A model generated the notes under the pieces. It did no database searches, was not told the DNA's origin, and saw nothing but the letters and a program-made list of their open reading frames with translations. Source: Ananas comosus (taxonomy: Eukaryota > Streptophyta > Magnoliopsida > Poales > Bromeliaceae). Taken from it: a stretch of 64,000 nucleotides of DNA. The translations under genes and the position numbers were made by a program. The stretch lies in assembly GCF_001540865.1 (NCBI RefSeq), contig NC_033625.1:8419804-8483803 (forward strand), in the 5' to 3' direction. Below are positions 1 through 12,048 of this stretch, one piece after another. The stretch's first letter is position 1; the number at the start of each line of letters is the position of its first letter.

Positions 1-170
1 AGCATTGTTTTTAAGTTATACCGACACTCTTAAACTGTTATTATATACCTAGCGATCCCACATATAGCAACACTTTTTAAAAGTGTCGATAATTTAGCTA
101 GCATCACTTTTTTTGACCTGTACCAATATTTAAAAATGTCGCTATATACCGTTTTTGTTGTAATGAATCC
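1..170. repeat. Short inverted AGTGTCG motifs, possible CACTA-type subterminal region
   Basis: Several copies of a short motif lie in both orientations: CCGACACT near 20, ACACTTTTTAAAAGTGTCG near 70-90 and AATGTCGCTATA near 140. Clusters of short direct and inverted motifs like these are typical of the subterminal regions of plant CACTA transposons. No CACTA terminus or transposase is visible, so the assignment is tentative. Confidence 0.3.
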
Positions 171-290
171 AATTACCCAACTATTAATGTCTCAATTGAT
201 AAGTCAAGTTCTATGGGCTTCTCTCAACAACCATTATTATCATCTTATCCAAATTAATAAGCTAGGTACTTGAAAAGTATACATTTCTTT

Positions 291-398
291 ATCTTTGTAC
301 GTATTTTATTCTTCTATATCTTTGTACGTATTTTATTCTTCTATATCTTTGTACATATTTTATTCTTCTATATCTTTGTACGTATTTTATTCTTTTCC
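291..398 (+). repeat. 27-bp tandem repeat, four copies
   Basis: The unit ATCTTTGTACGTATTTTATT plus CTTCTAT (27 bp) repeats four times with one or two substitutions, and the last copy decays at its end. The array creates a 63-codon open frame at 270-461 made of repeated hydrophobic residues. That frame looks like a by-product of the repeat and not a gene. Confidence 0.85.
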
Positions 399-497
399 CA
401 TAAGTTTTGCTTTGGAATGTTAAATATAAAAATATTTAAACACCTTTTACAATCAACTTAATCTTTTAGAATAACGGTTGTTTCGTATAATTTAATA

Positions 498-509
498 TGG
501 TATCAGAGT
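498..509 (+). other. Initiator-tRNA-Met primer-binding-site-like sequence
   Basis: TGGTATCAGAGT differs by one base from the plant initiator tRNA-Met primer-binding site TGGTATCAGAGC. It suggests that the sequence to its left ends in an LTR and that 510-790 was the leader of a retroelement. No matching second LTR or coding region was identified. Confidence 0.35.
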
Positions 510-789
510 AGGAAGTGCTGAATTAAAGTCACGCCGGGCTCTTAGTATTAATATATAATTCAAGTCCACGTCATAGGCCGTTCTTCTCAGCTTAAGCTTT
601 AGAAAATAACGGCTTTTTTGTATTATTTCACATTGAAGTCAAAAAAATATGCACATTAAACTTCTTATTGCTAGGGAGTCCCCAATTCTTGGGTTTGGCC
701 TATTTTGTGATGCAGCTCGAAAATTTTTAGAGCTTAAATCACAAAAAAAATAAAAAATAAAAAAGATCCGTAATAGAAATGTAGAATTT

Positions 790-1219
790 CTGGATTTGGT
801 CAGGCATGAAGAGTATAGATTGTGTTGCCATGTAGTGTATTCATATTGGCCAGTTCTAATTCAACCCGATTCACATAGGATGTGGGATTGAAATTTATCC
901 CAACAAGATAAGGATAATGATGAATTATATATTTCTTATTAGTTATATAAGAAACATATCTCGTGATGAATATTTTAACTGATATTTTAATCCTAAACTC
1001 TATGTGAAAATTAGGATATTTTAAGGGGTCCCGATAATCTATAAGTAGGACCTCTTTCTCTCGGATTTTTCATAAACGAGAATATACGAAAATAGAGATT
1101 TCTTTATTCTCCTCTCTTTTCCTCTCTCTGGGATTTCCTCCTAAGTTCCCAGAGTTTTGGAGTATGGACATAGAAGAGCTCTGGTAGCCCTCATCGCATC
1201 TGACGATCCGCAACACATG
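790..1219 (+). repeat. Left arm (part 1) of an inverted copia-LTR-like repeat
   Basis: This stretch is similar to the reverse complement of about 4185-4740. Shared landmarks include TTCAACCCGATTCACATA, the run AATTATATATTTCTTATTAG and the block around GTTTTGGAGTATGGACATAG. Like a copia LTR it has a TATA-like region near 1040 followed by a pyrimidine-rich leader. It is oriented left to right, opposite to the right arm. The solo LTR at 1220-3673 interrupts it. Confidence 0.65.
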
Positions 1220-3673
1220 TGTAACACACTGAACTTTAGCAAATTGCAAGGTTCTAGTGTTAGAATAGTAATTTGAACTATTCCTGGTATAGTGGTATTC
1301 ATGAGGGTCGTTGACTGTGTCCCGACCTATTACTCGCGTCTTGAGGAGCGAGGGTTGGTACTTAGCACCAAAACCTCCAAACTGCAGGTTTTGGGGTGCT
1401 GGGTACCGGTATCAGGGAAGGAGTACAGGAACCGTGCAGCGTGACTGAGAGGTGTGCTCTCGAGTTTGAGCTCTGCAAGGCAGAGTATCGGTACTGGACC
1501 TGACACCGGTACTCCATCGCGAGGGTATCGGTACCTTGTGTAATTTCTCGCTTGACCGAGGCTCAGGTTTGGCGCGCTCGGCTGCGGGGTACCGATAGTT
1601 CAGCCTGCGTACCGGTACGCAATGCAGAATGCAGCCTGCACGTTTTTGAGGGGTCTTTTTGAGATTGTAGCATCTCTTTAAATAGTACACCACCCCTTTG
1701 AGGGGCTTTTTGTACTGGGAACCTGAGGAGAAAGAGGTGAGCTTCCTCCTCTACCTCTCTCTAAATTCCTCTCATTTTCTTGTGAGATTCTTAGGTTTGA
1801 TCTTCTCTTTTTGTTTCTTCTTCATGGGGTTGCTCTTGGGTCTTTGGAGAAGCCTTGAAGTGAAGGATTGGGCTTGTTTGAGGGAAGAACTCCAACCCTA
1901 GCACCTTTCAAGCTTGGTTTGGAACTTAAAGAGAGGTTAGTAACTTTAATCTCTCCTTTGGATTATGTTTTGTTGGATTTTTGGGGATGAAAACCTAGTA
2001 TGTGAAATCTAGGGTTTTATTTGGGGGTTTTTGATTTGTAGTCTTTGGGGTTAACTGGATGGTTGTAGAATTTTCTTTTAGGTTGGATTAAAAGTGTTCT
2101 AGCTCTCATTTGGAGATTGGAAGGGTTCTTCACCATATAAGGTGAGTTTCTATCTCTTTTTGGGTTGGATAAAGATGTGTTTGTGGGGTGTTCATTCGAA
2201 ACCCCTAACTTTCTTAGAATCTTTATTAGAGAGCTAGGAGACTAGTGGATATCCTCGTTCGCGCAAACGAAGGGGATATGATGAGTTCTCGGTGGGTTTG
2301 ACCTTACCGAAATGGGTGAACTCCCCCTATGTTATATTCTTTATTGTAAAATAGAAAATCATGCATATTCATGCTAGATAGAGTATAAATAAATTTTAGA
2401 ATGTTTAAAATACATATGTCATATATCATATTATATCACCTCTATGTAGTAGAGAGACAAGTATATATAGTAATCATGCAATTGAATGGCATTCTTCTAT
2501 ATGGTTAGAAATCATGTTTCATTTAGTGAAAATGATAAGTATAACATGCTCTTGGACATAGAACTCATGCTTGACATAGTGAACATTAATGTCATAGTGG
2601 CATTCAACTTAGTAAATGGTTAAACTTTTACTTGATGACATAGTGATAGACCGTAGGGTTTTTAGTATTTATACCATGTTTTAGACATGACGACCTTGGA
2701 CATGAGACGGATGATTACGCTTGCTTGCCATTATGTTCATTTGCACATGCTTGTGAGGGTCGCTCCCCACAAGCCGGCACTCCGAAGATAGCCAACGCGA
2801 CATAAGCTCGCCCGTGCGGGATTGGGCACCAAAATGGGATGCCATAGGGGAGACTCATTCCTAGAGTGGGAATGTTGACTACTGCGGGGCCATTAGGCAC
2901 GACGCAAGCCGGGCTACACTTGTGTAGGTCCTATTTGATTGGAACAATATTGAACTAAAATGCAATGTGGACATTATACTAGTTGTAAATGTAGACATCC
3001 TACTAGTTGTACATGTGGACATCATACTTGTTATACATTCGCATTCATGTTAGAATAGCACTTATACATGTGAAACTCATGCTAAGTAGAGGCATAGTAG
3101 TTTAGTAAAATTTATTACATGCTTTTTATACATGTTGTTTATTTTCTTTAAATGTTGAATAATACTACTTATGCCTCTATGACCTAGTGGTGTATTTCGC
3201 TGATGTCGGCAACTTACCCACTGGGAACTATTGACTAATAGTTCTCATTTCCATTGCATTGTTGTTTTTGTTTACAGAGCCATCCATTCCGGAAGAGGCT
3301 AGGGACCACGGAAAGGGTATCGCCTCTAGCTAGATAACGAGGTGCTTTACTTTAGGTGGTTCATCTCTCCTTTTTGTTTTAGTTGGAGAGAGTGAGAGTT
3401 TTGTACCCTATGTGTAGAGACCACCATTTTTGTGTATCTTGTACCTTGTATTTGGATATTTGGATGTATTTACTTTATGATTTATGCTAGTTGTTTTAGC
3501 TCTTTTTATTCTCCTTATCATTAGAAATTAGTTGGTGTATGCTCTGATATCGTATTAGATGTTTTATCTATCTTACTTCATTATACTATTGTTCTAGACG
3601 CCTTATATGTGTAGACATATAGCGGGTCTGGACACGCACCGGGCGGGTTTCCGCTGGGTCCCGGGGCGTGACA
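1220..3673 (+). mobile_element. Solo LTR A of a Ty3/gypsy chromovirus-type family
   Basis: It starts TGTAACACAC and ends GGGGCGTGACA, so it has TG...CA ends. It is flanked by ACATG on the left and GCATG on the right, a 5-bp target duplication with one mismatch. The uninterrupted sequence of the target is seen in the inverted arm near 4186-4205, which confirms both edges. Inside are ACCGGT-type palindromes (about 1402-1612), a TATA-like TTTAAATA at 1677-1684 and the conserved late-LTR block around 3225-3330. The family is shared with the solo LTRs at 8098-10678 and 58880-61672. There is no internal region, so it arose by LTR-LTR recombination. Confidence 0.85.
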
Positions 3674-3815
3674 GCATGGGAGAAAGCAAGATACATGAAA
3701 GACCCAAAAACATCGAGATAAGGATGATCCAAGAAGGCTAGTAAAATAAGCAACCCGATCCGATTTTGGTTCCTAAATACATTGGCTATTTAGTTTGTGG
3801 TTTTCGCCATCCTCT
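3674..3815 (+). repeat. Left arm (part 2) of the inverted copia-LTR-like repeat
   Basis: This continues the left arm after the solo LTR. It matches the reverse complement of about 4010-4190, sharing AAGCAACCCGATCC and ACATTGGCTATTTAG. The stretch 3816-4009 between the arms is AT-rich and holds no recognised feature. Confidence 0.65.
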
Positions 3816-4009
3816 GATTCCAACAGATCGAAGTGTGTTCAATAAGGAGTTTGGCTCAAAAAAAAGAAAAGAAAAGAAATTCATATATGAATAGTCTCAT
3901 ATGGATAATAAATGAAGCTTAAAGTGGTCTTTATATGAATTACTATATTCCAAATTTATAGGTTTAAGTTTTTGGTTTGGATAGGCTCTAATAAACATCT
4001 TATACCTGT

Positions 4010-4740
4010 GATTTTGCATGAACTTGAAAAACTTACAAACTGGATAGCCAATGTATCTAGGAACCAAAATGGATCGGGTTGCTTGTTTTACTTGCCTTCT
4101 TGGATTGTCCTTATCTCGATACTTCTTGATCTTTCATGTATCTCATTGTCTGGATGCTTTTTGATCTTCTACGTATCTTGCTTTCTCTCATGCGTTGCGG
4201 ATCGTCGGATGTGAAGAGGGCTACCAAAGTCATCTTCTATGTCCAAACTCCAAAACTTTGGGAGCGTAGGTGAAAATCCAAGAGAAAAAGAAGAGAGAGA
4301 GAGAAGGAAGAAATCTCCAGAAATGTAGATGAAAATCCCAAAAAGAAAGAAGAGAGAGAAGGAAGAAATCTACATTTTCTTGTAGATACTTATGGATACA
4401 AAATCTGATAGAAAAGGGGTCGTATTTATAAATTATCAGGACCCTTTAAAATATCCTGATTCTCACATAAAGATTAAGATTAGATTATCTATTAAGATAT
4501 TCATTAGGAGATATGTTTCTTAACTAATAAGAAATATATAATTCATACTTATCCTTAACTTATTAGGATAATTCCCAATCCACATCTTATGTGAATTGGG
4601 TTGAATTTGAATGGACAATTGTGGACATCATATGTGGATCGGGTTGAATTTGAATAGGTCAATGTGGACACGCCATATGGCAACAATCTTCCAATTGGCC
4701 ACATTTGTCAATTCTCTCTCATACATTCTACTCTTCATAC
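4010..4740 (-). repeat. Right arm of the inverted copia-LTR-like repeat
   Basis: Its reverse complement aligns with 790-1219 plus 3674-3815, so it preserves the sequence that existed before solo LTR A inserted. It sits downstream of the minus-strand copia pol remnant (5731-6747) in the right orientation to be that element's 3' LTR. Exact LTR ends were not found. The 80-codon frame at 3972-4214 and the purine-rich stretch at 4280-4370 look like by-products of this repeat. Confidence 0.6.
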
Positions 4741-5730
4741 GGATAATGAAGTGTGTGATCTGATAAAAGAAACATAATGAAGGAGTGCTATATTAAGTCA
4801 CCACCCAACTAACATGGCACATTAGTAGCTTAATTCATCTATGTCCTGGATGTTTCAATACACATCGGATCAAGCATCACAAATTTCTCTCTTGTAATGA
4901 TAGGGCTCGACCCTACAATTATTTCTCATATTCATAATTATCTCAAGTAACACAACCGAGATAACAGTCTGGACAATGAGTCACAAGACTTACATGGTGT
5001 GTTATCAAAACGTCTTCCTCAGCTCCTCATGTTAATCTATCTCGGTCCAAACACTTTACTAGACATGCTTTGCAAGATCATATTTTCTCATGACCTGAGA
5101 TGCACGCTAAGTTAGTTACATCAGACCTCCACTTCATAACGTAGTTCTAAGTCGAGGGCATAAAAGGGTTAGTGCTCACATAGTTACATAGAGAGAAGAA
5201 CTTATGTTACTATACTAACTGGTTGACAAGCACATACGATATGATATGTATGCAATGGCGGAGCTCCCACTCAATGGGTCGTGTCACACTTTAAAACGCC
5301 ATACGAATCTTGGTCTAGGTATCACTAATGTATCAATCACTACACAACTCAAGTCATCTCTCTAATCCGAATACTTAGGTTCGGATATTATACAGGCTCG
5401 ATATGGAATTTCATAGAAGAACTCTCATATCCAATTCCTTAGAGCCTCATCTTAAACTAATTAAGCCGACTTTTAAGTTATATTAACACTTTATTCGTAA
5501 TGTATATAAACAAAGCAATCATATTACAACTACTCAAATTAATATAATTATCTAGTCTTATCTTGCTCACCACCTAATTGTTAGGCTGATCACCCATGTG
5601 AGTGGGCAGACCTGAGCCCGGTGACTTATCGATATGTGTCTATTAGAATCAATTACACAATCACATTAAAAGAAAAATATATTTCCATTAAGAAAGCATC
5701 AGATACAAAAGTATCAATAATGTCCATACA
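4741..5730 (-). other. Noncoding stretch between copia pol and its LTR-like arm
   Basis: No coding segment is recognisable. The position, downstream of a minus-strand copia pol end and upstream of the LTR-like arm, fits the 3' untranslated part of the same element. Confidence 0.35.
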
Positions 5731-6747
5731 TCAAAACCTCCGAAGACCCAAACTCCTAGCGTGGGTCTGGAACATATCCCTAGCTATCGGTTTGGTCAAT
5801 GGATTGGCCACCGTCTTAGTAGTGGAGATAAGTCTAAGAGTGACCTCGCCTAACCTAATCATCTCTTGAATGTAGTGAAAACGAATATTTATATGCTTGG
5901 TTCTGCCATAATACTTAGGGTCCTTCACATACTCTAGGGCAGCTATACTGTTAGAGAACATCTCAACATGCTTATCAGCTCAAGCCACAATGTCGAGGTG
6001 CTGGAGAAATCTTCTCAGCCAAACAACCTCCTGAACGGCTACTGAACAAGCAACGTACTTTGTTTCTATGATAGACAAGGCAACACAGCTCATCTTCTTA
6101 CTACACTAGAAAATTGCTCCATTTTCAAGCATAAACACATAGCCTGAAGTAGATCTGCACTCATCGCTATCACCGCCCTAATCCACATCGCTATATTCTT
6201 TCAGTCTCAAGTCTCTAGCTTGGAAGCAGAGAATGAGATCACTGGTTCCCTTTAAATATCGAGGGATCCTCTTGATTGCTTGCCAATGAATAGATTCTGA
6301 GTTGCTCTGATAACCACTTACCAAGCCAATAGCGAAGCAAATATCAGGCTGAATACACATCATAGTGTATATCAAGCTGTCAATTGCACTCGCATAAGGA
6401 ACTCTACTCATTTGCTCATTTTCTTTATCCATTTTAGGAAATGTTAGGCTAAATACACTTCAAAGTTGAAAGACAACCAACCCTTAGTGGTATTGATTGT
6501 TTCTATATTATTTTCAGCCAATAGTATATCATTGACACATAGGGAGAGAAACATAATCCCCTTCTCTATCTTCTTGATATATAAACAACGGTCTTCCTCT
6601 ATGATCGATATGTCGATAGACGTGATGGCTTCATGAAACCTAAAATATCACTGCCTCGACGATTGCTTGAAGCCATAAATAAATCTTTTAAGATGACAAA
6701 CTTATTGTCTTGACCTTTGAGTACAAAACCCTTAGGTTGATCTATAA
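5731..6747 (-). pseudogene. Ty1/copia pol remnant (reverse transcriptase to RNase H)
   Basis: Read on the minus strand, the broken frames follow the copia order. A segment near 6650-6745 has the pre-catalytic RT motif DQPKGFVLKGQDNK. A degenerate YVNDILLAE, which corresponds to the YVDD box, lies near 6500-6540. RT tail and connection lie at 6178-6432 (YASAIDSLIYTMMC, PDICFAIGLV). The RNase H end at 5731-5961 has TKHINIRFHYIQEM and ANPLTKPIARDMFQ. Frameshifts and stops break it, so it is not functional. At about 6747 it meets a plus-strand copia fragment head to head. Confidence 0.8.
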
Positions 6748-7081
6748 AGCAAACCATCATTGATAACACAACTATGGAAGCCGAGCTAATTGCCTTAGTT
6801 TTAGCTAGCGAGAAAACTAGTTGGTTGAGAGACTTATTGTCTGAGATTCCATTTGTAGAAAAATCAGTTCCATCTGTGTTAATACACTGTGATAGCACTA
6901 TTGCTATGGTAGAGTAAGAAACCGTTATTATAACGGTAAATCCAGATCCGTGAGAAGGAAACACAACTGTGAGATCATATAAGAACAATGGAATTATTAG
7001 TGTAGATTATATTAAATCTACTGATAATTTAGCAAATTTATTAACCAATGCCTTGGGAAGAGAAAGGATCTGTAGGGTTGA
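6748..7081 (+). pseudogene. Ty1/copia RNase H remnant, plus strand, interrupted by the gypsy element
   Basis: The plus-strand translation gives the copia RNase H signatures TMEAELIALVLASEKTSWLR, LIHCDSTIAMVE and, near the end, IISVDYIKSTDNLANLLTNA. It has in-frame stops (for example after AMVE) and a frameshift. It breaks at the GTTGA target site of the gypsy element at 7082 and resumes at 19534. It is oriented opposite to the copia remnant immediately to its left. Confidence 0.8.
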
Positions 7082-8097
7082 TGTCACACCCCGCAACCGT
7101 TTATTTGGTCGGTTCGGGCGCGCCGACAGGCATCGAACGGACAGAGTCTCCCCTGTCCACCCAAGGCTCAACATAACATCATGTACATCTAGTTGCCCAG
7201 GTTAACATTAACAACATACATGAACAATGCGAGTAATTAAACAAGCAGGAGCAAGAGAGAAAAATCTAATTACAACACTTAACATTTAATTATCTTACAA
7301 GTTTCCACCAATGCACATAATTTTGATTTACTATTTGCATCAAAAAGATACATAAGGTTTACATCTTCTCATAATACATGCATATCTCTAGCAACCTCAC
7401 CAAAATACATAAGTCTCTCCATACATGAAACTCTCAAAATGGTGCCCAACTCTAATGCATAGGAGGTCGCTAGCTAGTTAGGGCGCTATGCCCTTACCGT
7501 GGTCCTCAACCTGTCCGCCCGTGCTCGGCCCTGCAACAACATAGGATAAGAACTAATAAATAGTTCTCAGTGGGTTCGACTACCAATGCCGCCGATTTTT
7601 TCACTAGGTCTAAGGAGGCAAAAGTAGAAGGGTTAGCCAAATAATAGTTTTCTAGCATGCTACTATGCCTTTGGAATATGAACAACAAACAGGTAAGGTA
7701 AATAAATACTAGCAACTACTATACTCATGATGCATGCCATTTACCTTTATTTCCATAACCCAATCAATCCGGCTTACCCGAAGGTTAAGCCCTGACTCAC
7801 AACCAATCTCGCAATGTGAGGAGTATCCACTATGCTCACCCGAGACCGTCTGCGGGACAGATACGTTAGTCCCTATCGTGACGTATTTCGAAGGCCACGC
7901 TTGGGTGGAGCGACCATCTCCAAGCAAAACAGACGTAATGTGAGTATCATCCAATCCTCTAATCCGATGATACTCTACCAACTAGTGGTAATCAAATCCG
8001 AGAACACCAATCCCAATTCTCATAACTTGAGTAATCACATTGTTTCAAGCCAAATGTCACAAGACTACAATGTCTCTAACTAATGCCACAATGTTAC

Positions 8098-10678
8098 CGT
8101 AACACATTGGACTTTTGCAAATTGCAAGGTTCGAGTGTTTGATCTGTATTTCGAGTTTTTTTTTTCTGGAATTTTGAAGGGTCGTTGACAGTGTTCCGAC
8201 CTATGCCTCGCATCCCGAGAATCGAGGTTTAAAACTTAGCACTAAAATCTCTAAAGTGAAGATTTTAGGCTGCTCTCGGGGTGAACTCTGCAGAGCAGAG
8301 TACCGGTACTGCATTGGGCCCGTACTGGAACTGGACCTGGTACCGGTACTGCATCGGGCTGGTAACGGTACGCAGTGTATTTTTCTGCGAACCCGAGACT
8401 CGAATTTACGTAGACTGCTGCTTGGTACTGGTACTCTTTCCCGCGTACCGGTACGCAGTGCAGACTGTAGTTTGGCAGTTTTTGAGGGTTCTTTTTGTTA
8501 TTGTCACAATACTTTATATACACCCTCACCCCTTGGACAGGGCTTTGGTGCTACGACCACAAGAGGGGGAGGTGAGCTCCTCTCCATTTTTCCATGGTTT
8601 TCCTTTCTTTTTGCTTGGGATTTTTTTGGATTGATCTTCCCTCTTTGCTCCATTTTGCATTTTGGTGACCTTCCACCATTGGAGAAGCTTTGAAGCTTGG
8701 ATTGGAGCTTCAAAGCTTGGATTGGAGCTTGTTGGAGGAGAGATCTTCAACCCTAATCCATTTTCTAGCTTGATTTGGAGTTTTGGAGAGGTTAGTAAGC
8801 TTAATCCCTCATTTGATCCATGTTTTTGTAGATTTTATGGAATGAAAACCTAGAATGTGAAATTTAGGATTTTATTTGGGGATTTTTGATTAGAAGCTTT
8901 TGGAGCTCAATTGATTGGTTTAGAACCTTTATTTAGATTGGATTAGAAGGACTCTAGCTTTCATTTGGAATTTGAGAGGGTTTTTCCAACATTTAGGTGA
9001 GTTTTGACCCTTTTCTTGGGTTGGTTAAAGATGGATACTTTAGGTGTTCGTTTGTTTCGTCTAACCCTTTTAGAATTTTCTTTAAGGAGCTAAGAGACTA
9101 ATAGACATCTTCGTTGGCGCAAACGAAGAGGCTTAGAGGAGTTCTTGGTGGGTTTTACCTCACCGAAATGGGTGAACTCCCACCTATACTTTATTCTTTA
9201 TTGTAAAATAAAAATTCATGCATATTCATACTAAATAGAGCATAAATGAATTTTAGAGTACTTAAAAGGCATATGTTATGTATCATGAAATTTCGTCTAT
9301 ATGTAGTAGAGAAATAGGTGCATAGTACTCATGCTAGTATATGGTATTCTCATGATGTGTTGGAATCATGCTATATGTAGATAAATGACATGCAATTACT
9401 TGATTATGAACAATGGACATATGCTAAATATAGTAGAAACCTAATGTCATAAAGTGGCATTGAACTTGGAGTATGTATGGACTTCGTAAGCTACAATGTC
9501 ATAAAGGAACATTGAGCTTGGAATATGTTTGGGCTTGGTAAACTACAATGTCATAAAGTGGCATTAGATTAGTAAATGATGGAACCATTACATTGTGACA
9601 TAAAACTAGACCTTTGAGGTTGATAGTATTATACCACGTTGAGACATGATGACCAAGTACTTGAAATGATGATTTCGCTTGCTTGCCATTTGTGCTCGAA
9701 TTCGCACATGCTTGTGAGGGTCACGCCCTATAAGCCGGCACTCCGGAGTTGGCCTACGCGACATATACTCGCCTGTGCGGTATTGAGGGCCTACTGGGTC
9801 ACCATGGGACAGTAACATCCTAGTGAAATGCTAGACTATCCGGGGCCATTAGGCGGCACAAGCTGGACTACACTTGTGTAGGTCTTATATTGGAAATGAA
9901 AATGACATAGAAACAGCTAAGTGACATTTACTGCTTGATAGTAGGATTTGGTTGGGCATATTATTACACTAGTTGGACATAATGGTATATTGGTGAACTA
10001 TGCTTGGTGCATATTTATATTCATGATGGTTATTTTAGAGCACACTAATATTACTCCTTGGATATACATGTTTATGATAGCATAGTAACTTTTCATGCTT
10101 TATATCCTACTAAACATGAGGCATAGTAACTTAACCAGGTTAATTGTTGCATTTCAATACTTGTTGTTTATTATAACTATTTTGCCTCTTTAGCCTAGTG
10201 GAGTATTTCGCTAAGGTCAGCGGTTTGCCCACTGGAAACTATTGATTAATAGTTCTCATGCCCTTTGTTTTGTTGTTTTATTTCAGAGCCTTCCACGCCG
10301 GGAGAGGCTCGGGACCGCGGCAAGGGTGTCGCTTTGGGCTAGATAGCGAGGGTTCCGCTTTAGGTGGCTTACCCCTCTTTTGCTTTTTTTTAGAGAGGAT
10401 GAGAGTGTTGTACCTATGTGTAGAGGCCACCATTTTTGGCTATTTAGCACTTGTACTTGGATCACTTGTTGTACTATTTTATGGTTCATGTTAGTTGATT
10501 AGTTTTTTTTATCTATCCACTTGCTTCTAGAATCTAGTTAAAATTATGCTCTGATATCTCTAGATGTTGTTCATTATTGCTTTAAATATCACTTGTTGTA
10601 GACGCCTTATATATTGTAGGCATATGGCGGGTCTGGACACGCACCGGGTGGGCTTCCGCTGGGTCCTGGGGCGTGACA
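8098..10678 (+). mobile_element. Solo LTR B nested in the gypsy 3' LTR
   Basis: It begins CGTAACACATTGG (the family start TGTAACACA with one change) and ends GGGGCGTGACA. It is flanked by GTTAC (8093-8097) and GTTAT (10679-10683). The empty site is visible in the sister LTR at about 18139-18150, where GTTAC runs straight into CTTTGTC. It has palindromes at about 8299-8453 and a TATA-like CTTTATATA at 8512-8520. It belongs to the same family and orientation as the solo LTR at 1220-3673. Short open frames across 8250-8850 have no recognisable domain. Confidence 0.93.
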
Positions 10679-11664
10679 GTTATCTTTGTTTATAACTAAT
10701 GCCACAAGGTTACATTTGTCTCTAGCTAATGCCACAATGTTAAGTTTGCATTTCATGTCAATGTCATTTCTAATGCCCTAATGTTCAAGCGCTTATTCAT
10801 GTCAATATAGAGTTTCTTTGTTTTCGACCCAATTCTCATACTCTTAGCCACTAGGTATCATATCATGCTTCCACATATACCATAAGAGAATGCAAGAATT
10901 GAAAATAACAAGCATCTACTCTACAATGCATGAATACTATATATGAACAAATGCACGGCAATGAAGGAACCTAGACATAAAGAGAAATCTGGATGTTCCG
11001 GATAGCACCCCCCACCTCTAAATGATGCCGAGGTGTGAGAATCCTAAGCTCGTGATTTTTTTAGACGTTGCTTCGGCCCTCTGCGACGGAAATGAAGAAA
11101 AAACACCCTTTTTCCTCAATACCGTGCCACACGCTCGTAGGAACTCCTGTTTGAGTTGCCCACAAAGTCGGTTTTATCTTCAATTAGGTCTACAAAGGGT
11201 CAATTTAACCATAAACCTTAATTCCATAAAACCCCTAATTTCAACCCTAGGGTTTCATGCCATGAACACCATAGTTCCAACATGGAATTTCTAGGGTTAT
11301 ATAGGTCTCTAATTTTACAAGAGATTCAAAACAAAGAGTTATAGGGCATAAAACCAAACCCTAACAAGTATCTTGCAAGAAATCTCACCTTAACCCACTA
11401 GCTATCCAAGCTCCACCTTGTAGGAGAGCTCTTGTTCCTCCAAAGCTCCAAAATCCTCTTCAAATCCTCTCCAAATCTCCTTCAATCCACCTTGGGAGAG
11501 AGTTTCTAGAGAGAGAGAGAAGGAGAAAAATGAGAGAAAGGGGTGTACTTGGCTGTGAACAAGAGAGAGGAAGGTGTGGGATTTTTATAAGCTGCCACAA
11601 TTGCATTTAGACCCTCCAATAATTTTTATTTGTAGCAGATTGCATCCTGCTGCTCGCAGTGCAG

Positions 11665-11797
11665 GGTACCGGTAAGCGGGATGGCATCACCTGTACGCCA
11701 CTTCGCAAAGGCCCAAACCCGAGAGCTGCTGCTCTCGGTTGCCTGCCTGGTACCGGTACTACCCAGGGCCATCACCGGTACTCAGTGCCCAGACTGC
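11665..11797 (-). repeat. 84-bp U3 tandem repeat, about 1.5 copies
   Basis: Units begin at 11665 and 11749 with GGTACCGGTA. Each full unit also holds a second palindromic core, here decayed to CACCTGTACG in the first unit, and an inverted stretch around CCGAGAGCTGCTGCTCTCGG. The sister LTR holds 2.5 copies of this unit. Confidence 0.85.
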
Positions 11798-11987
11798 AGT
11801 TTTGGCAGTGCTTAACACTACTTAGCGCCGAGCAATGCTGAAACTCTTATAACCTCATTGGGACTCAACTTTAACCCTTCTAATATCGTTGGAATGTCAA
11901 ATGGACTATGTCCAAGCATCCCTCTCGCTACGCTTTGGTCATTTTGACCAAACGTGACATAACACGACGAGGATTTGATATCTTACA

Positions 11988-12000
11988 TCCTCCTCTCTTT
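11988..12000 (-). other. Polypurine tract of the gypsy element
   Basis: Read on the minus strand the sequence is AAAGAGAGGAGGA, directly abutting the TGTAAG start of the 3' LTR. This is the expected position and composition of the plus-strand primer of an LTR retrotransposon. Confidence 0.85.
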
Positions 12001-12048
12001 AAAAGGAGTTTCGTCCGCAAAACACACACTTAAACTAAAATGCATAAC

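Larger units (their letters stand above)
7082..11987 (-). repeat. 3' LTR of the gypsy element, split by a solo LTR
   Basis: It is homologous to 17132-19533 over its whole length once the insertion 8098-10678 and one copy of its target duplication are removed, leaving about 2.3 kb. Read on the minus strand it starts TGTAAGATAT beside the polypurine tract and ends GGGTGTGACA. It has the U3 palindrome repeats at 11665-11797 and a TATA box (TATAAAAA on the minus strand) at 11582-11589. Confidence 0.92.

Noticed and set aside
270..461. 63-codon frame of repeated hydrophobic residues
   Set aside because: Generated by a 27-bp tandem repeat; no start context or homologue is evident.
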